A DNA stretch of 51,550 nucleotides from a virus: positions 1 to 51,550 of IMG/VR virus record IMGVR_UViG_3300013132_003493; one strand, written 5' to 3'. How positions within the stretch are numbered: the stretch's first letter is position 1; every line of letters begins with the position of its first letter. The translations under genes were made by a program, and so were the position numbers. The notes under the pieces are model-generated. The model was not told the DNA's origin. It did no database searches and saw only the letters and a program-made list of their open reading frames with translations. Below, in pieces: positions 24,293-33,256 of the stretch.

Positions 24293-25765
24293 TTAAAAAC
24301 CATATTTTGATTTATCTGTATTAAATAAAGTTAATATGTCGCTGGTGGTCAACGCACGATTTCTGTAATATCTGAATTGTCCCCAACTCATAGGAAGGTA
24401 TGAACCATCTCCTTGTATTGATTGTCCAATTTGTAAGTTCGGTTGTCCAAAAAAACTATCTGAAGTTGCTTGTGTAATCACTGGCGTTGAATTACCATTC
24501 ACATAAACCGCACTTGTCCCTGCTTGGATAATCGTGGTAAACATTGCCCAAGTGTTTGCGGTGAATACGTTATTTCCACTTGGGGTATTAAAGTTTTGAG
24601 AGTTTCCATTGAATCCAAAAATTAAACCGTTGGTTCCTCCAACACTAAGTCTGAATCCATCAAAACCACCTGTTTGTGCTTGCTTATTCCAAATACCATC
24701 GTTACTAACATATCCTGAAGGTATTTTTGCCCAAATAACTACTGATACAGGAGTTGTTGTATTTGAAATGTTGATGGTTGCGTTCTGTGTAATATTTGCC
24801 AAACTATTTGTCCCCCCCATTACAATTATTCCACTGTTGGATGATGAGTAAGAATAGTCACCACTCAGAGTTGCGTTATTTCCTCGTCCCGATAAGTCGG
24901 TAATTAATGAACCCGAACCAGGATAAGATGATGGATTACTTATGTCGAAGTGAACAACGAGAGTCGATGGTGTAGTCGGAGTTGGAGTTCTTGTCGTTGT
25001 TGGTGTTGGAGTAGGTGTTCCTGTTCCAGTAGATGTTACAGTTGGAGTAGGCGTTGGTGTTTCTGAAGAAGTCTGAGTTGGGGTCTGACTTGCAGTGGGG
25101 GTTACAGTATTAGTTGGTGTGGGTGTTTGTGTTGGGGTTTCGGTGATAGTTGGAGTTGGCGTCTGAGTTGGTGTATCTGTCACCGTAGGTGTAGGCGTCT
25201 GAGTTGGTGTTTCAGTGATAGTTGGAGTTGGCGTCTGAGTTGGTGTATCTGTTACCGTTGGAGTTGGCGTCTGAGTTGGTGTATCTGTCACCGTAGGTGT
25301 AGGCGTCTGAGTTGGTGTATCTGTCACCGTAGGTGTAGGCGTCTGAGTTGGTGTATCTGTTACCGTTGGAGTTGGCGTCTGAGTTGGTGTATCTGTCACC
25401 GTAGGTGTAGGCGTCTGAGTTGGAGTATCTGTTACGGTAGGAGTTGGCGTCTGAGTTGGAGTTTCAGAGATTGTCGGTGTGGGAGTTTGGGTTGGAGTTA
25501 CAGTTGAAGTAGGTGTCAAAGTGGGTGTTACGGACGGTGTAGGACTTGGGTTTGGTGCAATAACATCAACAACAAAAGTTTGGTCAGTACCTGAAAAATA
25601 AATGAAGTATTTACCCTGAGGAGATCCATCAGGTGGAAAATAAGTAAATGGAATAGTTTCTGTTCCAAGATTTACTGTTATATCAGTCTCATCTTCCAAA
25701 AATAATACTTGACAGGTTCTACCTGAATAAAAAACACTTGATATTTGTACTCCGTAGTTGTTCAT
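24293..25765 (-). CDS. Fibre-like protein: mucin-like Thr/Pro stalk plus LamG/ConA-like lectin domain
   Basis: This 490-residue protein has three parts. Residues 1-70 form a small beta domain. Residues about 72-267 are an almost pure Thr/Pro/Ser/Gln/Val stalk. Residues about 270-490 have the ConA-like/LamG jelly-roll pattern: [80 protein letters not shown]-type ending [20 protein letters not shown]. Within the stalk, residues 90-221 are eleven exact-length 12-residue repeats of the type [12 protein letters not shown]. This is the layout of a host-glycan-binding tip on a rigid stalk. The stalk composition resembles O-glycosylated mucin segments, and glycosyltransferase genes follow directly. 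ATG 25765 is 14 bases after the stop of the larger stalk gene. Confidence 0.85.
   Translation of the reverse strand: MNNYGVQISSVFYSGRTCQVLFLEDETDITVNLGTETIPFTYFPPDGSPQGKYFIYFSGTDQTFVVDVIAPNPSPTPSVTPTLTPTSTVTPTQTPTPTISETPTQTPTPTVTDTPTQTPTPTVTDTPTQTPTPTVTDTPTQTPTPTVTDTPTQTPTPTVTDTPTQTPTPTVTDTPTQTPTPTITETPTQTPTPTVTDTPTQTPTPTITETPTQTPTPTNTVTPTASQTPTQTSSETPTPTPTVTSTGTGTPTPTPTTTRTPTPTTPSTLVVHFDISNPSSYPGSGSLITDLSGRGNNATLSGDYSYSSSNSGIIVMGGTNSLANITQNATINISNTTTPVSVVIWAKIPSGYVSNDGIWNKQAQTGGFDGFRLSVGGTNGLIFGFNGNSQNFNTPSGNNVFTANTWAMFTTIIQAGTSAVYVNGNSTPVITQATSDSFFGQPNLQIGQSIQGDGSYLPMSWGQFRYYRNRALTTSDILTLFNTDKSKYGF
25103..25498 (-). repeat. Eleven 36-base tandem repeats coding for the Thr/Pro stalk
   Basis: The block is 11 x 36 bases, each unit coding for TPTQTPTPT plus a three-residue variable end: ISE, six VTD, ITE, VTD, ITE, NTV in protein order. 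Several units differ by the same synonymous set (GTCACC versus GTTACC, GTAGGTGTAGG versus GTTGGAGTTGG in plus-strand reading), so units look duplicated in blocks. Unit number is likely to vary by slippage or recombination. Confidence 0.9.
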
Positions 25766-25779
25766 CTTAATTATATATC

Positions 25780-28680
25780 TTATAAATCACAATCACAATT
25801 TCCTAAACTAACAGTATTCGGAGCACAATCAGATGGACTTATAGTAACGTATTTGAAGTACCCGTATTTGATACAAAGTGAGGTGGTTGTATTAGGTGGT
25901 AATAGGGTAGTCTGCCAAACATTATCACAATCCAAATAAGTTATGGTATTACCATTTATACATGGCTCGAAACCCCCCCCGCCCTCAGATAACGTAAAAT
26001 TATACGTCTCACAACAATCGGCAGTAACGGATGGTGTTGGTGTATTTGGAGGCGTCGAACAAGGTGCTGGATACGTAGTTGAAGCCACAAAAACACAAGT
26101 GTCATAAGGTGGTTCAGGTGGTGTGAATGGAACCCAAGGCGCAAAATTAGTGTCAGGATATAACCCCGAATAATTCATCGTAGAACAAATAAAGTTCGCA
26201 TAAATGTCCAATATAACCCATTGAGTACCATCCCAATATATTTTAAAAACTCGACCATAGGTCGGTTGAGTGTATTCAAAATATGGTTTCGAATTTATGA
26301 GACCAAGAACTGGTAAATACAGTGGTGGAGCTTCAAACACTTGTACCACCAAACAAAGTGAGGGTAAATTACTTGATGTTGGTGTTGGTGTCTGTGTATT
26401 AGTAACGGTCGGTGTTGGTGTCTGTGTGTTAGTAACCGTTGGTGTTGGTGTTGGTGTATCACTAACACTTGGAGTAATTGTAGGAGTTTGAGTTTGAGTG
26501 GGTGTTTGACTTGGTGATGGTTCTGGTACAAATTCGTAAGTAAAATCATCAGTGTTAGGTATTTCACAGTTCAAACAATATGGATTCAATAAATCATATT
26601 CATTATACAATATCCTCGCATTGTGTTGAATTTCAGGTACTGACAAAGGTTTCGAATACATATGGAATGTTGAAATTCCCCCATCGAAAGTACCGGCAAA
26701 ATATTTCTCCAAAATAATATTTGTTGACAATCCACTCAGAGATGTACCACTCAATATATTATCAGGGAACAATTCAGGATCTTGAATGTATTCACCACAA
26801 AGGGTTTCAGGCATCGCCGAAAACACCAAATTTTCATGTAATCCTTGTGTTCCACCACCCCAAGAAATGTTGAAAGGAACGCCCACTTGTGTTTCTTTAT
26901 GACCGAACAAACCACGAGGAATTATCTCTTCAAAATTATCGAAGGTCTCAAAGTGACGACCATTAACATATAATTTTAGTTTTCCAACTCTATAAAATTC
27001 CTCAATCAACCATTGGTAATTTAGTTGGACAAACTCTTCTCTTTTTGCCCTGAGTTGGTCGTGAGTAAGTGGTGGTTGAATAAGTGAGACAGAATTGTTC
27101 GCGGTCGTCGCGGTGTATAAAGTCGTGGAGATGGTTCCTAAACCACCCCTATAATATAAATCACAGAAATCGAACCAACTATATCTCTCAAATACGGCAT
27201 CAATCAAAACCCAATGTTCTTGGTCTGTGTAATCAGTCCCCAAACAATCATCATAAATTCCACGAGATGAACAGTAATTATTTACCGAATACCCTGTAAC
27301 GGTTGTATTACCCAAAGTTTCGCAAGATCCTGTTGTTGTACAATCACCAGTAAAGGTCAGAGTTCTAACACAAATTTTTGGATTACGTGGATCACCACTA
27401 AATCTAATAGCCAACGCATTTGACATGGAGTCAAACAACGGATTGTGCTCAGGAACTGGCGGTGGAGGTGGTGGGAAACAACAATTACAATAGGTTATAT
27501 TGTGGATATCTGTTGATCCTGATGGTGGATATACCTTAACACAATTTGATTCTGCGTATTTCAAGTAATTTGGTTTGTCAACTCTCCAAGCAGGAAATGT
27601 TCCAACACCAACACTCGTGGTGATTGTAAACTGCATTTCTCCTGAGGTACCACTGTAATAAACAACATTACCTAAAACATATTCCAATTCTTGGTGATAA
27701 ACCAAAACTTCATCACCTGGTTCCCAAAGAAGATTTTTACCAACTGTGATTGTCGCACCTGTGGATCTGATATCAACGATAGATTGAGTTTCCGTAGTAT
27801 AACCTGGATTCAAACTTGTACACATACAACTTGATAACCCTGTTAGTGGTGTGGTTACTCTATGGTAAGAGGTATCTCCCGTATTTTCACCATTCGCCCA
27901 ATGCCAAAATTTATTTTCAGCTCGGGTTCCCATGTAAAAGAAAATACCGGCATTGTCAGGATAAAAATCATTGAGGGTTGTCTGTCCTGAAGGTGGTAAG
28001 TAAGCGTCTTCAAAACGAGGCTTCAAGGTCATTTCAACGGTCCACCCTTTTGGATACCTTGTTGGTAAAACTTCATAATCATATCCAAACAACTTATAAA
28101 AACCTTGATAAAATCCACCATACAGTTCGTGATATATACCAATAGGATCTGAATTGACGGACACTATAGAATAATTAATTCCCTCCGACAAACCTGAAAA
28201 TCTGTGATTTGGTTCCCAAGTATAACCCGTAACTTGGAACATTTTGAATCTACGGTCAAATTTAAGTCTATCGAACTTTTCATCATTAGGAAGAAGTCCC
28301 ATAGTGTATTGAATAGTCTCACCACTCAAACATCTTACTAAACCATTATCTGTTCCAGTCAAACCAATGTCACATATTGATTTTAATCTAAAACAAGACA
28401 GATCTTCCTCTAATATATTATAGTAATTTTGTGAGATCAGAATGTTGTCATCAACATATTCGTTATAATCAATTATAAAACCTTGATTTGATCCTGAAAA
28501 ATTTAAATCAATTTTGATTGGCATAACATTACCATCAGTATTTCCAATAAGATAAGGTGAAAATATAACTTCTTCATTATATTGTCTCTCATCTGAAGCC
28601 AAGGATAGGTCTGAAACTTCTTGTACGGGTTTCAAATACCACTTGTTATAAACGTATTGGTTGATGTTCTGATATGCCAT
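25780..28680 (-). CDS. Large fibre/appendage protein with LamG-like domain, Thr/Pro stalk and Cys-rich end
   Basis: This 966-residue protein starts [18 protein letters not shown], typical of virion appendage proteins. The central region has beta-sandwich features and a LamG-type ending ([20 protein letters not shown], then [14 protein letters not shown]). A second, shorter Thr/Pro stalk ([20 protein letters not shown] and on, about residues 720-770) follows. The last about 195 residues hold roughly 12 cysteines (DTCVF, APCSTP, DCCETY, PCING, NCDCDL), unusual for a phage protein. The middle also has Cys-rich patches ([16 protein letters not shown]). It heads the minus-strand run of stalk gene, stalk-lectin gene and glycosyltransferases. 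The start has a TATTTATG motif only 4 bases upstream, and a divergent gene starts at 28727. Confidence 0.75.
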   Translation of the reverse strand: MAYQNINQYVYNKWYLKPVQEVSDLSLASDERQYNEEVIFSPYLIGNTDGNVMPIKIDLNFSGSNQGFIIDYNEYVDDNILISQNYYNILEEDLSCFRLKSICDIGLTGTDNGLVRCLSGETIQYTMGLLPNDEKFDRLKFDRRFKMFQVTGYTWEPNHRFSGLSEGINYSIVSVNSDPIGIYHELYGGFYQGFYKLFGYDYEVLPTRYPKGWTVEMTLKPRFEDAYLPPSGQTTLNDFYPDNAGIFFYMGTRAENKFWHWANGENTGDTSYHRVTTPLTGLSSCMCTSLNPGYTTETQSIVDIRSTGATITVGKNLLWEPGDEVLVYHQELEYVLGNVVYYSGTSGEMQFTITTSVGVGTFPAWRVDKPNYLKYAESNCVKVYPPSGSTDIHNITYCNCCFPPPPPPVPEHNPLFDSMSNALAIRFSGDPRNPKICVRTLTFTGDCTTTGSCETLGNTTVTGYSVNNYCSSRGIYDDCLGTDYTDQEHWVLIDAVFERYSWFDFCDLYYRGGLGTISTTLYTATTANNSVSLIQPPLTHDQLRAKREEFVQLNYQWLIEEFYRVGKLKLYVNGRHFETFDNFEEIIPRGLFGHKETQVGVPFNISWGGGTQGLHENLVFSAMPETLCGEYIQDPELFPDNILSGTSLSGLSTNIILEKYFAGTFDGGISTFHMYSKPLSVPEIQHNARILYNEYDLLNPYCLNCEIPNTDDFTYEFVPEPSPSQTPTQTQTPTITPSVSDTPTPTPTVTNTQTPTPTVTNTQTPTPTSSNLPSLCLVVQVFEAPPLYLPVLGLINSKPYFEYTQPTYGRVFKIYWDGTQWVILDIYANFICSTMNYSGLYPDTNFAPWVPFTPPEPPYDTCVFVASTTYPAPCSTPPNTPTPSVTADCCETYNFTLSEGGGGFEPCINGNTITYLDCDNVWQTTLLPPNTTTSLCIKYGYFKYVTISPSDCAPNTVSLGNCDCDL
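26375..26527 (-). repeat. Short Thr/Pro-coding repeat region
   Basis: This stretch codes for the Thr/Pro stalk of the 966-residue protein and repeats a unit of the type [10 protein letters not shown] two to three times. It is similar in DNA to the longer array at 25103-25498, so the two arrays could recombine. Confidence 0.7.
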
Positions 28681-28684
28681 ATGA

Positions 28685-28692
28685 CATAAATA
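28685..28692 (-). promoter_or_regulatory. Late-promoter-like motif TATTTATG
   Basis: Minus-strand GTATTTATG lies only 4 bases before ATG 28680. If it is a -10-type element the transcript would start at or near the ATG. Confidence 0.45.
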
Positions 28693-28704
28693 CTTTTGTT
28701 GCGG

Positions 28705-28712
28705 TATTTATA
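28705..28712 (+). promoter_or_regulatory. Late-promoter-like motif TATTTATA
   Basis: Plus-strand GGTATTTATA lies 14 bases before ATG 28727. With the copy at 28685-28692 it forms a divergent pair in the 46-base gap. Confidence 0.55.
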
Positions 28713-28726
28713 TGTAAAAAATCATT

Positions 28727-29554
28727 ATGATTACTTTTGGACGCGAATATTTTTCCAACAACACTTATTTCTTTTTGAAAAAGAAAGAGAATGAAATTGA
28801 TGTTTATTATTCTGTTAATGAAACAATTCATGAAGCAAGACAATTTGATGAAGTAATTTCATTACCATCAAAAAAAGAAAAATCTATCTTGTCGTTGGTT
28901 GAAAAAGTGATAAAGTCGAAAAGAAAATTCACAAAAAATGATTTGAAACAATTGATTGATAAAATCAATCCAAAAGAAGAAAAAAAAGAAGAAATCGATG
29001 AATTGATTGACTTTGACGGATCCTTATTGAGTTCAAAAATTCCAATTCATGACCCAAAAATGTCTCCAACAAAAACCATGGATCAAACCGTATTCTCAAC
29101 AAGACAAGCTGGTGATCCTGTGATGAGAGGTTACCGAGTTTATTATGGAGAAAGTGTAATGAGAGAAGAAGATTTGACGGGTGCTTTTGGTTATGACGTT
29201 GTTTCGGGGGACACCTACGAAAATTGTGTTGATAAGATGAAACAAATGGATGTAGAAAATCCTGAAGAGAGATGTCAAGCGTTTGGTAAATCACCGAAAT
29301 TAGACGAGAAAGGTCAAGAAAGATTGACTGAAAAAGAACTCAAAGAAGTACAACGTCAAAAAATGATTGGGATGTTGGAAGATTTGCTCGTAAAAAAATC
29401 TGAAGATACTGAAATCAGAAAAAGTAAGGATGTAAGAAAAATCGATGATTTACCTATTATGGTTAGAAAAAATCTAAGAAACTTATTGAATCTCATTAAA
29501 AAAAAAGGTATTAGTAAAAGTGATATTATAAAATTTATAAGAGATGAACAGTAA
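28727..29554 (+). CDS. Unknown 275-residue charged protein
   Basis: The protein starts MITFGREYFSNNTYFFLKKK. It is rich in Lys and Glu, with an acidic/basic linker (KEEKKEEIDELIDFDG), a central beta-like segment (MRGYRVYYGESVMREEDLTG, GYDVVSGDTYENCVDKM) and a helical C-terminus ending KSDIIKFIRDEQ. I do not recognise a family. It is the first of five tightly spaced plus-strand genes (28727-31297) that appear co-transcribed from a late-type motif, so a virion or assembly role is plausible. The next gene begins 11 bases before its stop. Confidence 0.6.
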   Translation: MITFGREYFSNNTYFFLKKKENEIDVYYSVNETIHEARQFDEVISLPSKKEKSILSLVEKVIKSKRKFTKNDLKQLIDKINPKEEKKEEIDELIDFDGSLLSSKIPIHDPKMSPTKTMDQTVFSTRQAGDPVMRGYRVYYGESVMREEDLTGAFGYDVVSGDTYENCVDKMKQMDVENPEERCQAFGKSPKLDEKGQERLTEKELKEVQRQKMIGMLEDLLVKKSEDTEIRKSKDVRKIDDLPIMVRKNLRNLLNLIKKKGISKSDIIKFIRDEQ

Positions 29555-30017
29555 TTTGTACGACAAAGTTTGGGATTTTCCACAAGAAATGCGTAATCAT
29601 ATGAAAGTGTGTTTTACAAAGGTAAAAAATGCGGATGCAAATACTGAAGGTTTCAACCGTAATAAAAGACTGCAAAAAGCAACCTCAATAGGTTATCCCG
29701 AGTTGAAGAGAATCAAAAATTTTTTTGACAATCACTCAGGAACAAACACTGACGCACCTTTTATATTGAATGGGGAAAATAAAATGAAAAGTTTTGTTGA
29801 CTCAATACTTTCAGGATCTAGACAATCACTTTCAGGTTCTGATAATATTAGAAATAATACGGGTATGATGAACACAAACGATATCAAACCACAAAGTGCT
29901 AATGTGGGTATGAATATCTCCAAAGACGGTAGTCATAAAAAATCTTTAGAAAAATATGACTTACAAGTCACCGAAAGCCTTAGAAGGATAACCGACCTAA
30001 TGACCAAAATATTATAA
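29544..30017 (+). CDS. Unknown 157-residue protein
   Basis: The protein starts MNSNLYDKVWDFPQEMRNHM. The first 80 residues look helical and contain KNADANTEGFNRNKRLQKA and YPELKRIKNFFDNH. A Ser/Gly/Asn-rich flexible part (SGSRQSLSGSDNIRN) follows, then a helical end. I recognise no family. It overlaps the previous gene by 11 bases and the next starts 1 base after its stop, so it is within an operon of small unknown proteins. Confidence 0.6.
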   Translation: MNSNLYDKVWDFPQEMRNHMKVCFTKVKNADANTEGFNRNKRLQKATSIGYPELKRIKNFFDNHSGTNTDAPFILNGENKMKSFVDSILSGSRQSLSGSDNIRNNTGMMNTNDIKPQSANVGMNISKDGSHKKSLEKYDLQVTESLRRITDLMTKIL

Positions 30018-30018
30018 A

Positions 30019-30315
30019 ATGGAACAATTACCTTTAGATTTTTCTCAACCAGCTAATAGACTTACGGCAATTGCCGATATTGAGAGGAAAAAAAACATTG
30101 TAAAAAATGACTACACCCAACAAGGTAGTCAATATTCATCTACTAATCCTGACGCTGTTGGGGATGGTGATGAATTAGGACGAGGAACCGGAACATTCTT
30201 GGATGTTTACAACCAAGCCGCTGGAACTTCAGTTGATGTGTTTGAAAGAAAGATGAATATTAAATTCAACGCATATCAACCCAACAAACCATACCGAGTA
30301 GAAGGAGAACAATAA
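30019..30315 (+). CDS. Unknown 98-residue protein
   Basis: The protein starts MEQLPLDFSQPANRLTAIADI. It is polar, with a disordered-looking Gln/Ser/Gly centre (TQQGSQYSSTNPDAVGDGDE) and a C-terminal part with FLDVYNQAAGTSVDVFERKM. I see no family match. The sequence preceding its stop (AGAAGGAG) serves as the Shine-Dalgarno site of the next gene, one of the few clear ones in the window. It overlaps the next start by one base (TAATG). Confidence 0.55.
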   Translation: MEQLPLDFSQPANRLTAIADIERKKNIVKNDYTQQGSQYSSTNPDAVGDGDELGRGTGTFLDVYNQAAGTSVDVFERKMNIKFNAYQPNKPYRVEGEQ

Positions 30316-30722
30316 TGAAATTACTTGAGTCACTTAAAATACTCATTGTTGAGGCAGCATCAATTGACGACATAAGAAGAGCAATTGATCAGAAACAAGT
30401 GTGCTCAATTTATTATGATGGTGATGAACCAGGTGGTAAAGGTCTAAGAGAAATAGAACCAGTCGCATTAGGTCGTTCAAAAGCTGGTAATATGGTTTTT
30501 AGAGCTTGGGATAACGCCGGAGCATCTCACACGGCGTATTTGAATGATCCACATAGTCCCAAACCAGGGTGGCGACTTTTCCGTGTGGATAAAACTACCA
30601 TGTTTAAACCACTTCGTCAAAACTTTACTAAACCAAGACCTGGTTATAATTTTACTGGTGATAAAGATATGGTAAACATAATCACCATAGCCAAATTTGA
30701 TACAACAGACACAACACAATGA
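30315..30722 (+). CDS. Free-standing WYL-like domain protein
   Basis: This 135-residue protein has the WYL pattern. An N-terminal helix SIDDIRRAIDQKQVCSIYYDG leads into REIEPVALGRSKAGNMVFRA, with the Arg-rich strand end WRLFRVDKTTMFKPL. This fits the SH3-like WYL fold, which senses ligands or nucleic acids in many regulators and defence proteins, usually fused to a helix-turn-helix. Here there is no DNA-binding partner and no helix-turn-helix. A strong Shine-Dalgarno sequence (AGAAGGAG) lies 8 bases upstream of ATG 30315. It overlaps the next gene by 4 bases (ATGA). Confidence 0.6.
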   Translation: MKLLESLKILIVEAASIDDIRRAIDQKQVCSIYYDGDEPGGKGLREIEPVALGRSKAGNMVFRAWDNAGASHTAYLNDPHSPKPGWRLFRVDKTTMFKPLRQNFTKPRPGYNFTGDKDMVNIITIAKFDTTDTTQ

Positions 30723-31297
30723 ATCAGGATTTAATGCAGAAATTAGTGGTTGCCAAAAAAATAATGGACAAACACGGAGAAACACCAAGGGGAAATAGTC
30801 GTTCAATACCATCAAGTATGATAGAATCTTACGATGCACCACCCGCAAAATACAATGTACCTCAAGAATTTTTAGCTGAACAACCTGTTCCAAGAGCCTC
30901 ATCACAACAACAACTACCAACTCAGGATAGAATTATGAATTCGAAATTACCTGATGAAATTAAAAGATTGATGATGGAACACCCTATCGAACAACCAAAA
31001 ATGATGGGTTCCGAAACAGTTCTCAGTGATGAATTAGTAGAAGCAGCATCAAGGTTGATGAAGACCGATGCCTCAGGTAAAATAGTTCAACAAGAACGTA
31101 GACAAACTATTACAGAATCCAAAAGTGATTTGAACTACAATGAATTAAAAAAACTTCTCAGAGAAACCATTGAAGAAGTTTTGAACGAGAAGGGTTTAGT
31201 TGTTGAATCAACACAAAAAACCAAGGAACAAATTTCTTTTCGTGTTGGTCAACATGTATTTGAAGGTGTTGTTACCAAGATCAAAAAAATGAAATAA
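30719..31297 (+). CDS. Unknown 192-residue protein, possible scaffold-like
   Basis: The protein starts MNQDLMQKLVVAKKIMDKHG. The middle is Pro/Gln-rich and disordered-looking (FLAEQPVPRASSQQQLPTQD). A C-terminal helix (NELKKLLRETIEEVLNEKG) is followed by a small beta end (ISFRVGQHVFEGVVTKIKKM). I do not recognise a family. It is the last of the five-gene run and overlaps the WYL gene by 4 bases. A helical core with a beta tail would fit an assembly or capsid-associated protein, but this is not shown. Confidence 0.55.
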   Translation: MNQDLMQKLVVAKKIMDKHGETPRGNSRSIPSSMIESYDAPPAKYNVPQEFLAEQPVPRASSQQQLPTQDRIMNSKLPDEIKRLMMEHPIEQPKMMGSETVLSDELVEAASRLMKTDASGKIVQQERRQTITESKSDLNYNELKKLLRETIEEVLNEKGLVVESTQKTKEQISFRVGQHVFEGVVTKIKKMK

Positions 31298-31304
31298 GGA
31301 CTTT

Positions 31305-31312
31305 TATTTATT
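31305..31312 (+). promoter_or_regulatory. Late-promoter-like motif TATTTATT
   Basis: TATTTATT lies 37 bases before ATG 31350, after the stop of the 192-residue gene. It is the only copy seen in the glycan cluster, so it may be fortuitous. Confidence 0.3.
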
Positions 31313-31349
31313 GTTTATAATTCCTATATTTTGGGAAAAAAACAATTCT

Positions 31350-32558
31350 ATGTCCAAAATTAATGTTTTAGTAATACCCTCTGACAAATCGGGTGTGGGT
31401 AAATATAGATCTATTGATCCACACGTAATTTTACAAAATCAATACCCTGACGACTTTCACGTTGATATTCTTTTCCAAGTTCCCATGAACGACATGAATT
31501 TTTGGAAAAAGTATCAAATTGTCCATTTTCACCGTACTTTGGGTGATTACGATAACACACCTAACTTGTTGGGAATACTTAAATCCATGGGAATTGTTAC
31601 TATTATGGATTTGGATGATTATTGGTTACCAGGTAAAGAACACCCAATTCACGATCTCATTGTAACCAATAAAATTCATGAAAAAATTGTAAACAACTTA
31701 CGTCACTCACAGTATGTGATGACAACAACATCAGTATTTGCCACAGAAATTTCTAAGTATAATAAAAACGTAGTTGTTTTTCCAAACGCAATAAACGCAA
31801 AAGAAACTCAGTTCAATGAACCAACATTACCAAGTGAGAAATTACGATTTGGGTGGTTGGGAGGTTCTTCTCATCTTCATGATCTTATGCTACTTGATGG
31901 TGTTTTTCCTAAAATGTATCAACACAAAGACCAATCGCAATTTTATCTTTGTGGTTTTGATACTCGAGGTACAGTAACCGAAATCAACAAACAAACGGGT
32001 GAACAAAAACAACGTCCAATCCGACCTGAAGAAACTGTCTGGAAAAAATACGAAGAAATTTTCACTAACAAGTACAAATTGATTAGTCCTGAATACAAAG
32101 TATTTTTGGATATGTTTTCTGAAGATGATGATTCCAAATTTTCTCATGAATTCTATCGTAGAGTATGGACTAGACCTGTTCAATCATACGCAAAGAATTA
32201 TTCTAAATTTGATGTTTCCTTGGCACCAATAAAAAACCATTTGTTTAACCGAGTAAAATCTCAACTCAAGGTAATTGAAGCTGGTTTCTACAAAAAGGCT
32301 ATTATAGCCTCAAACGTAGGTCCTTATACTATCGATTTGAAACATGCACTAAATCAAGGTGAGTTTGTTGATGGAAACGCTCTACTTGTGGACGAAGGAA
32401 GAAACAATAGTGATTGGTACAAATACATCAAAAAGTTAATTGATAATCCATCATGGGCAACTGATTTAGGAGAAAGACTATACGAAACTGTAAAAGACAA
32501 ATATGATTTGAATGTTGTCATTAAGGACCGTGCCGAATTTTATAAATCTATACTATGA
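31350..32558 (+). CDS. GT-B glycosyltransferase (group 1/GT4-like)
   Basis: This 402-residue protein starts at ATG 31350 (MSKINVLVIPSDKSGVGKYR); an upstream in-frame TTG is less likely. The GT-B layout is visible: an N-terminal lobe with VGKYRSIDPH and VHFHRTLGDY, DLDDYWLPGKEHP, a lobe junction VVFPNAINAKE followed by RFGWLGGSSHLHDL (donor loop), and a C-terminal RVKSQLKVIEAGFYKKAIIA with ENALLVDEG-type end. It is the first gene of a 14-kb plus-strand glycan cluster and overlaps the exonuclease gene by 4 bases. The acceptor is unknown. Confidence 0.8.
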   Translation: MSKINVLVIPSDKSGVGKYRSIDPHVILQNQYPDDFHVDILFQVPMNDMNFWKKYQIVHFHRTLGDYDNTPNLLGILKSMGIVTIMDLDDYWLPGKEHPIHDLIVTNKIHEKIVNNLRHSQYVMTTTSVFATEISKYNKNVVVFPNAINAKETQFNEPTLPSEKLRFGWLGGSSHLHDLMLLDGVFPKMYQHKDQSQFYLCGFDTRGTVTEINKQTGEQKQRPIRPEETVWKKYEEIFTNKYKLISPEYKVFLDMFSEDDDSKFSHEFYRRVWTRPVQSYAKNYSKFDVSLAPIKNHLFNRVKSQLKVIEAGFYKKAIIASNVGPYTIDLKHALNQGEFVDGNALLVDEGRNNSDWYKYIKKLIDNPSWATDLGERLYETVKDKYDLNVVIKDRAEFYKSIL

Positions 32559-33256
32559 TACCACAATCTATAAACAAAATCCTTTTTTTTGACATTGAGA
32601 CCGTTGGTATTACCAAGGATTACGATGAATTGTCTGAAAAATATCCTGCACTTCAAAAACAACTTCATAACTACTACGATTGGTTTCTAAAAAGATTTCC
32701 TGAAGATCAGGGTTTAGACGCTTCTCAGGTTTTTGTAAACCGAGCCGCTCTTGTACCTGAATTCTCTAGAATTGTTTGTGCTAGTTTTGCCTTTGTAACT
32801 CCTGACGGTAAAATTCATAAACAAACGTTTGCAGATAAAGATGAAATGAAATTATTGGAGGGAGTGAACGCACTTTTAGACAAAGTTTTCAAATTAGATT
32901 TTTGGTTGTGTGGACACAATATTAAAATGTTCGACATACCGGTATTACAAAAAAGAATGGTAATTAATGGTATCAAACCATCAGTATTATTACCCGGATA
33001 TGATACTAAACCATGGGAAATAAAGGCTATTGATACCATGGATATTTGGAAGATGGGAAATAATTTTGCTCTGTCATCTTTAGAACTCATGTGTGCGGCT
33101 ATGGGTGTACCATCACCAAAAGAAGGTGAGGTTACAGGAAACCGCGTTCATGAGGCGTATTACGACTACGATCAACTTGATCTAATCATCGAGTATTGTG
33201 AGAGAGATGTAGAAGTATTGATTAACTTGATAAAGAAATTCAAAGAACTCAAATAA
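32555..33256 (+). CDS. 3'-5' exonuclease related to the PolB exonuclease domain
   Basis: This 233-residue DEDD exonuclease shows KILFFDIETVGI (Exo I), WLCGHNIKMFDIPVLQKR (Exo II) and IIEYCERDVEVLINL (Exo III, YxxxD). It belongs to the predicted PolB-type exonuclease family (DNA_pol_B_exo2). It is separate from the exonuclease within the polymerase encoded at 16251-19094 and may act in repair or recombination, as a DexA-like nuclease. It overlaps both neighbours by 1-4 bases, so it is in an operon with a glycosyltransferase and dUTPase. Confidence 0.85.
   Translation: MIPQSINKILFFDIETVGITKDYDELSEKYPALQKQLHNYYDWFLKRFPEDQGLDASQVFVNRAALVPEFSRIVCASFAFVTPDGKIHKQTFADKDEMKLLEGVNALLDKVFKLDFWLCGHNIKMFDIPVLQKRMVINGIKPSVLLPGYDTKPWEIKAIDTMDIWKMGNNFALSSLELMCAAMGVPSPKEGEVTGNRVHEAYYDYDQLDLIIEYCERDVEVLINLIKKFKELK

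Noticed and set aside
25103-25498. Regular 36-base repeats that could be taken for a CRISPR array
   Set aside because: The units are contiguous with no spacers, keep one reading frame, and code for the Thr/Pro stalk.
25127-25507. Plus-strand Trp/Cys-rich reading frame across the repeat array
   Set aside because: It is the antisense shadow of the Thr/Pro repeats; its repetitive Cys/Trp/Ser composition follows directly from that strand.
30477-30920. 147-residue minus-strand reading frame
   Set aside because: It is antisense to the WYL and following genes, with no recognisable domain and no start signal.
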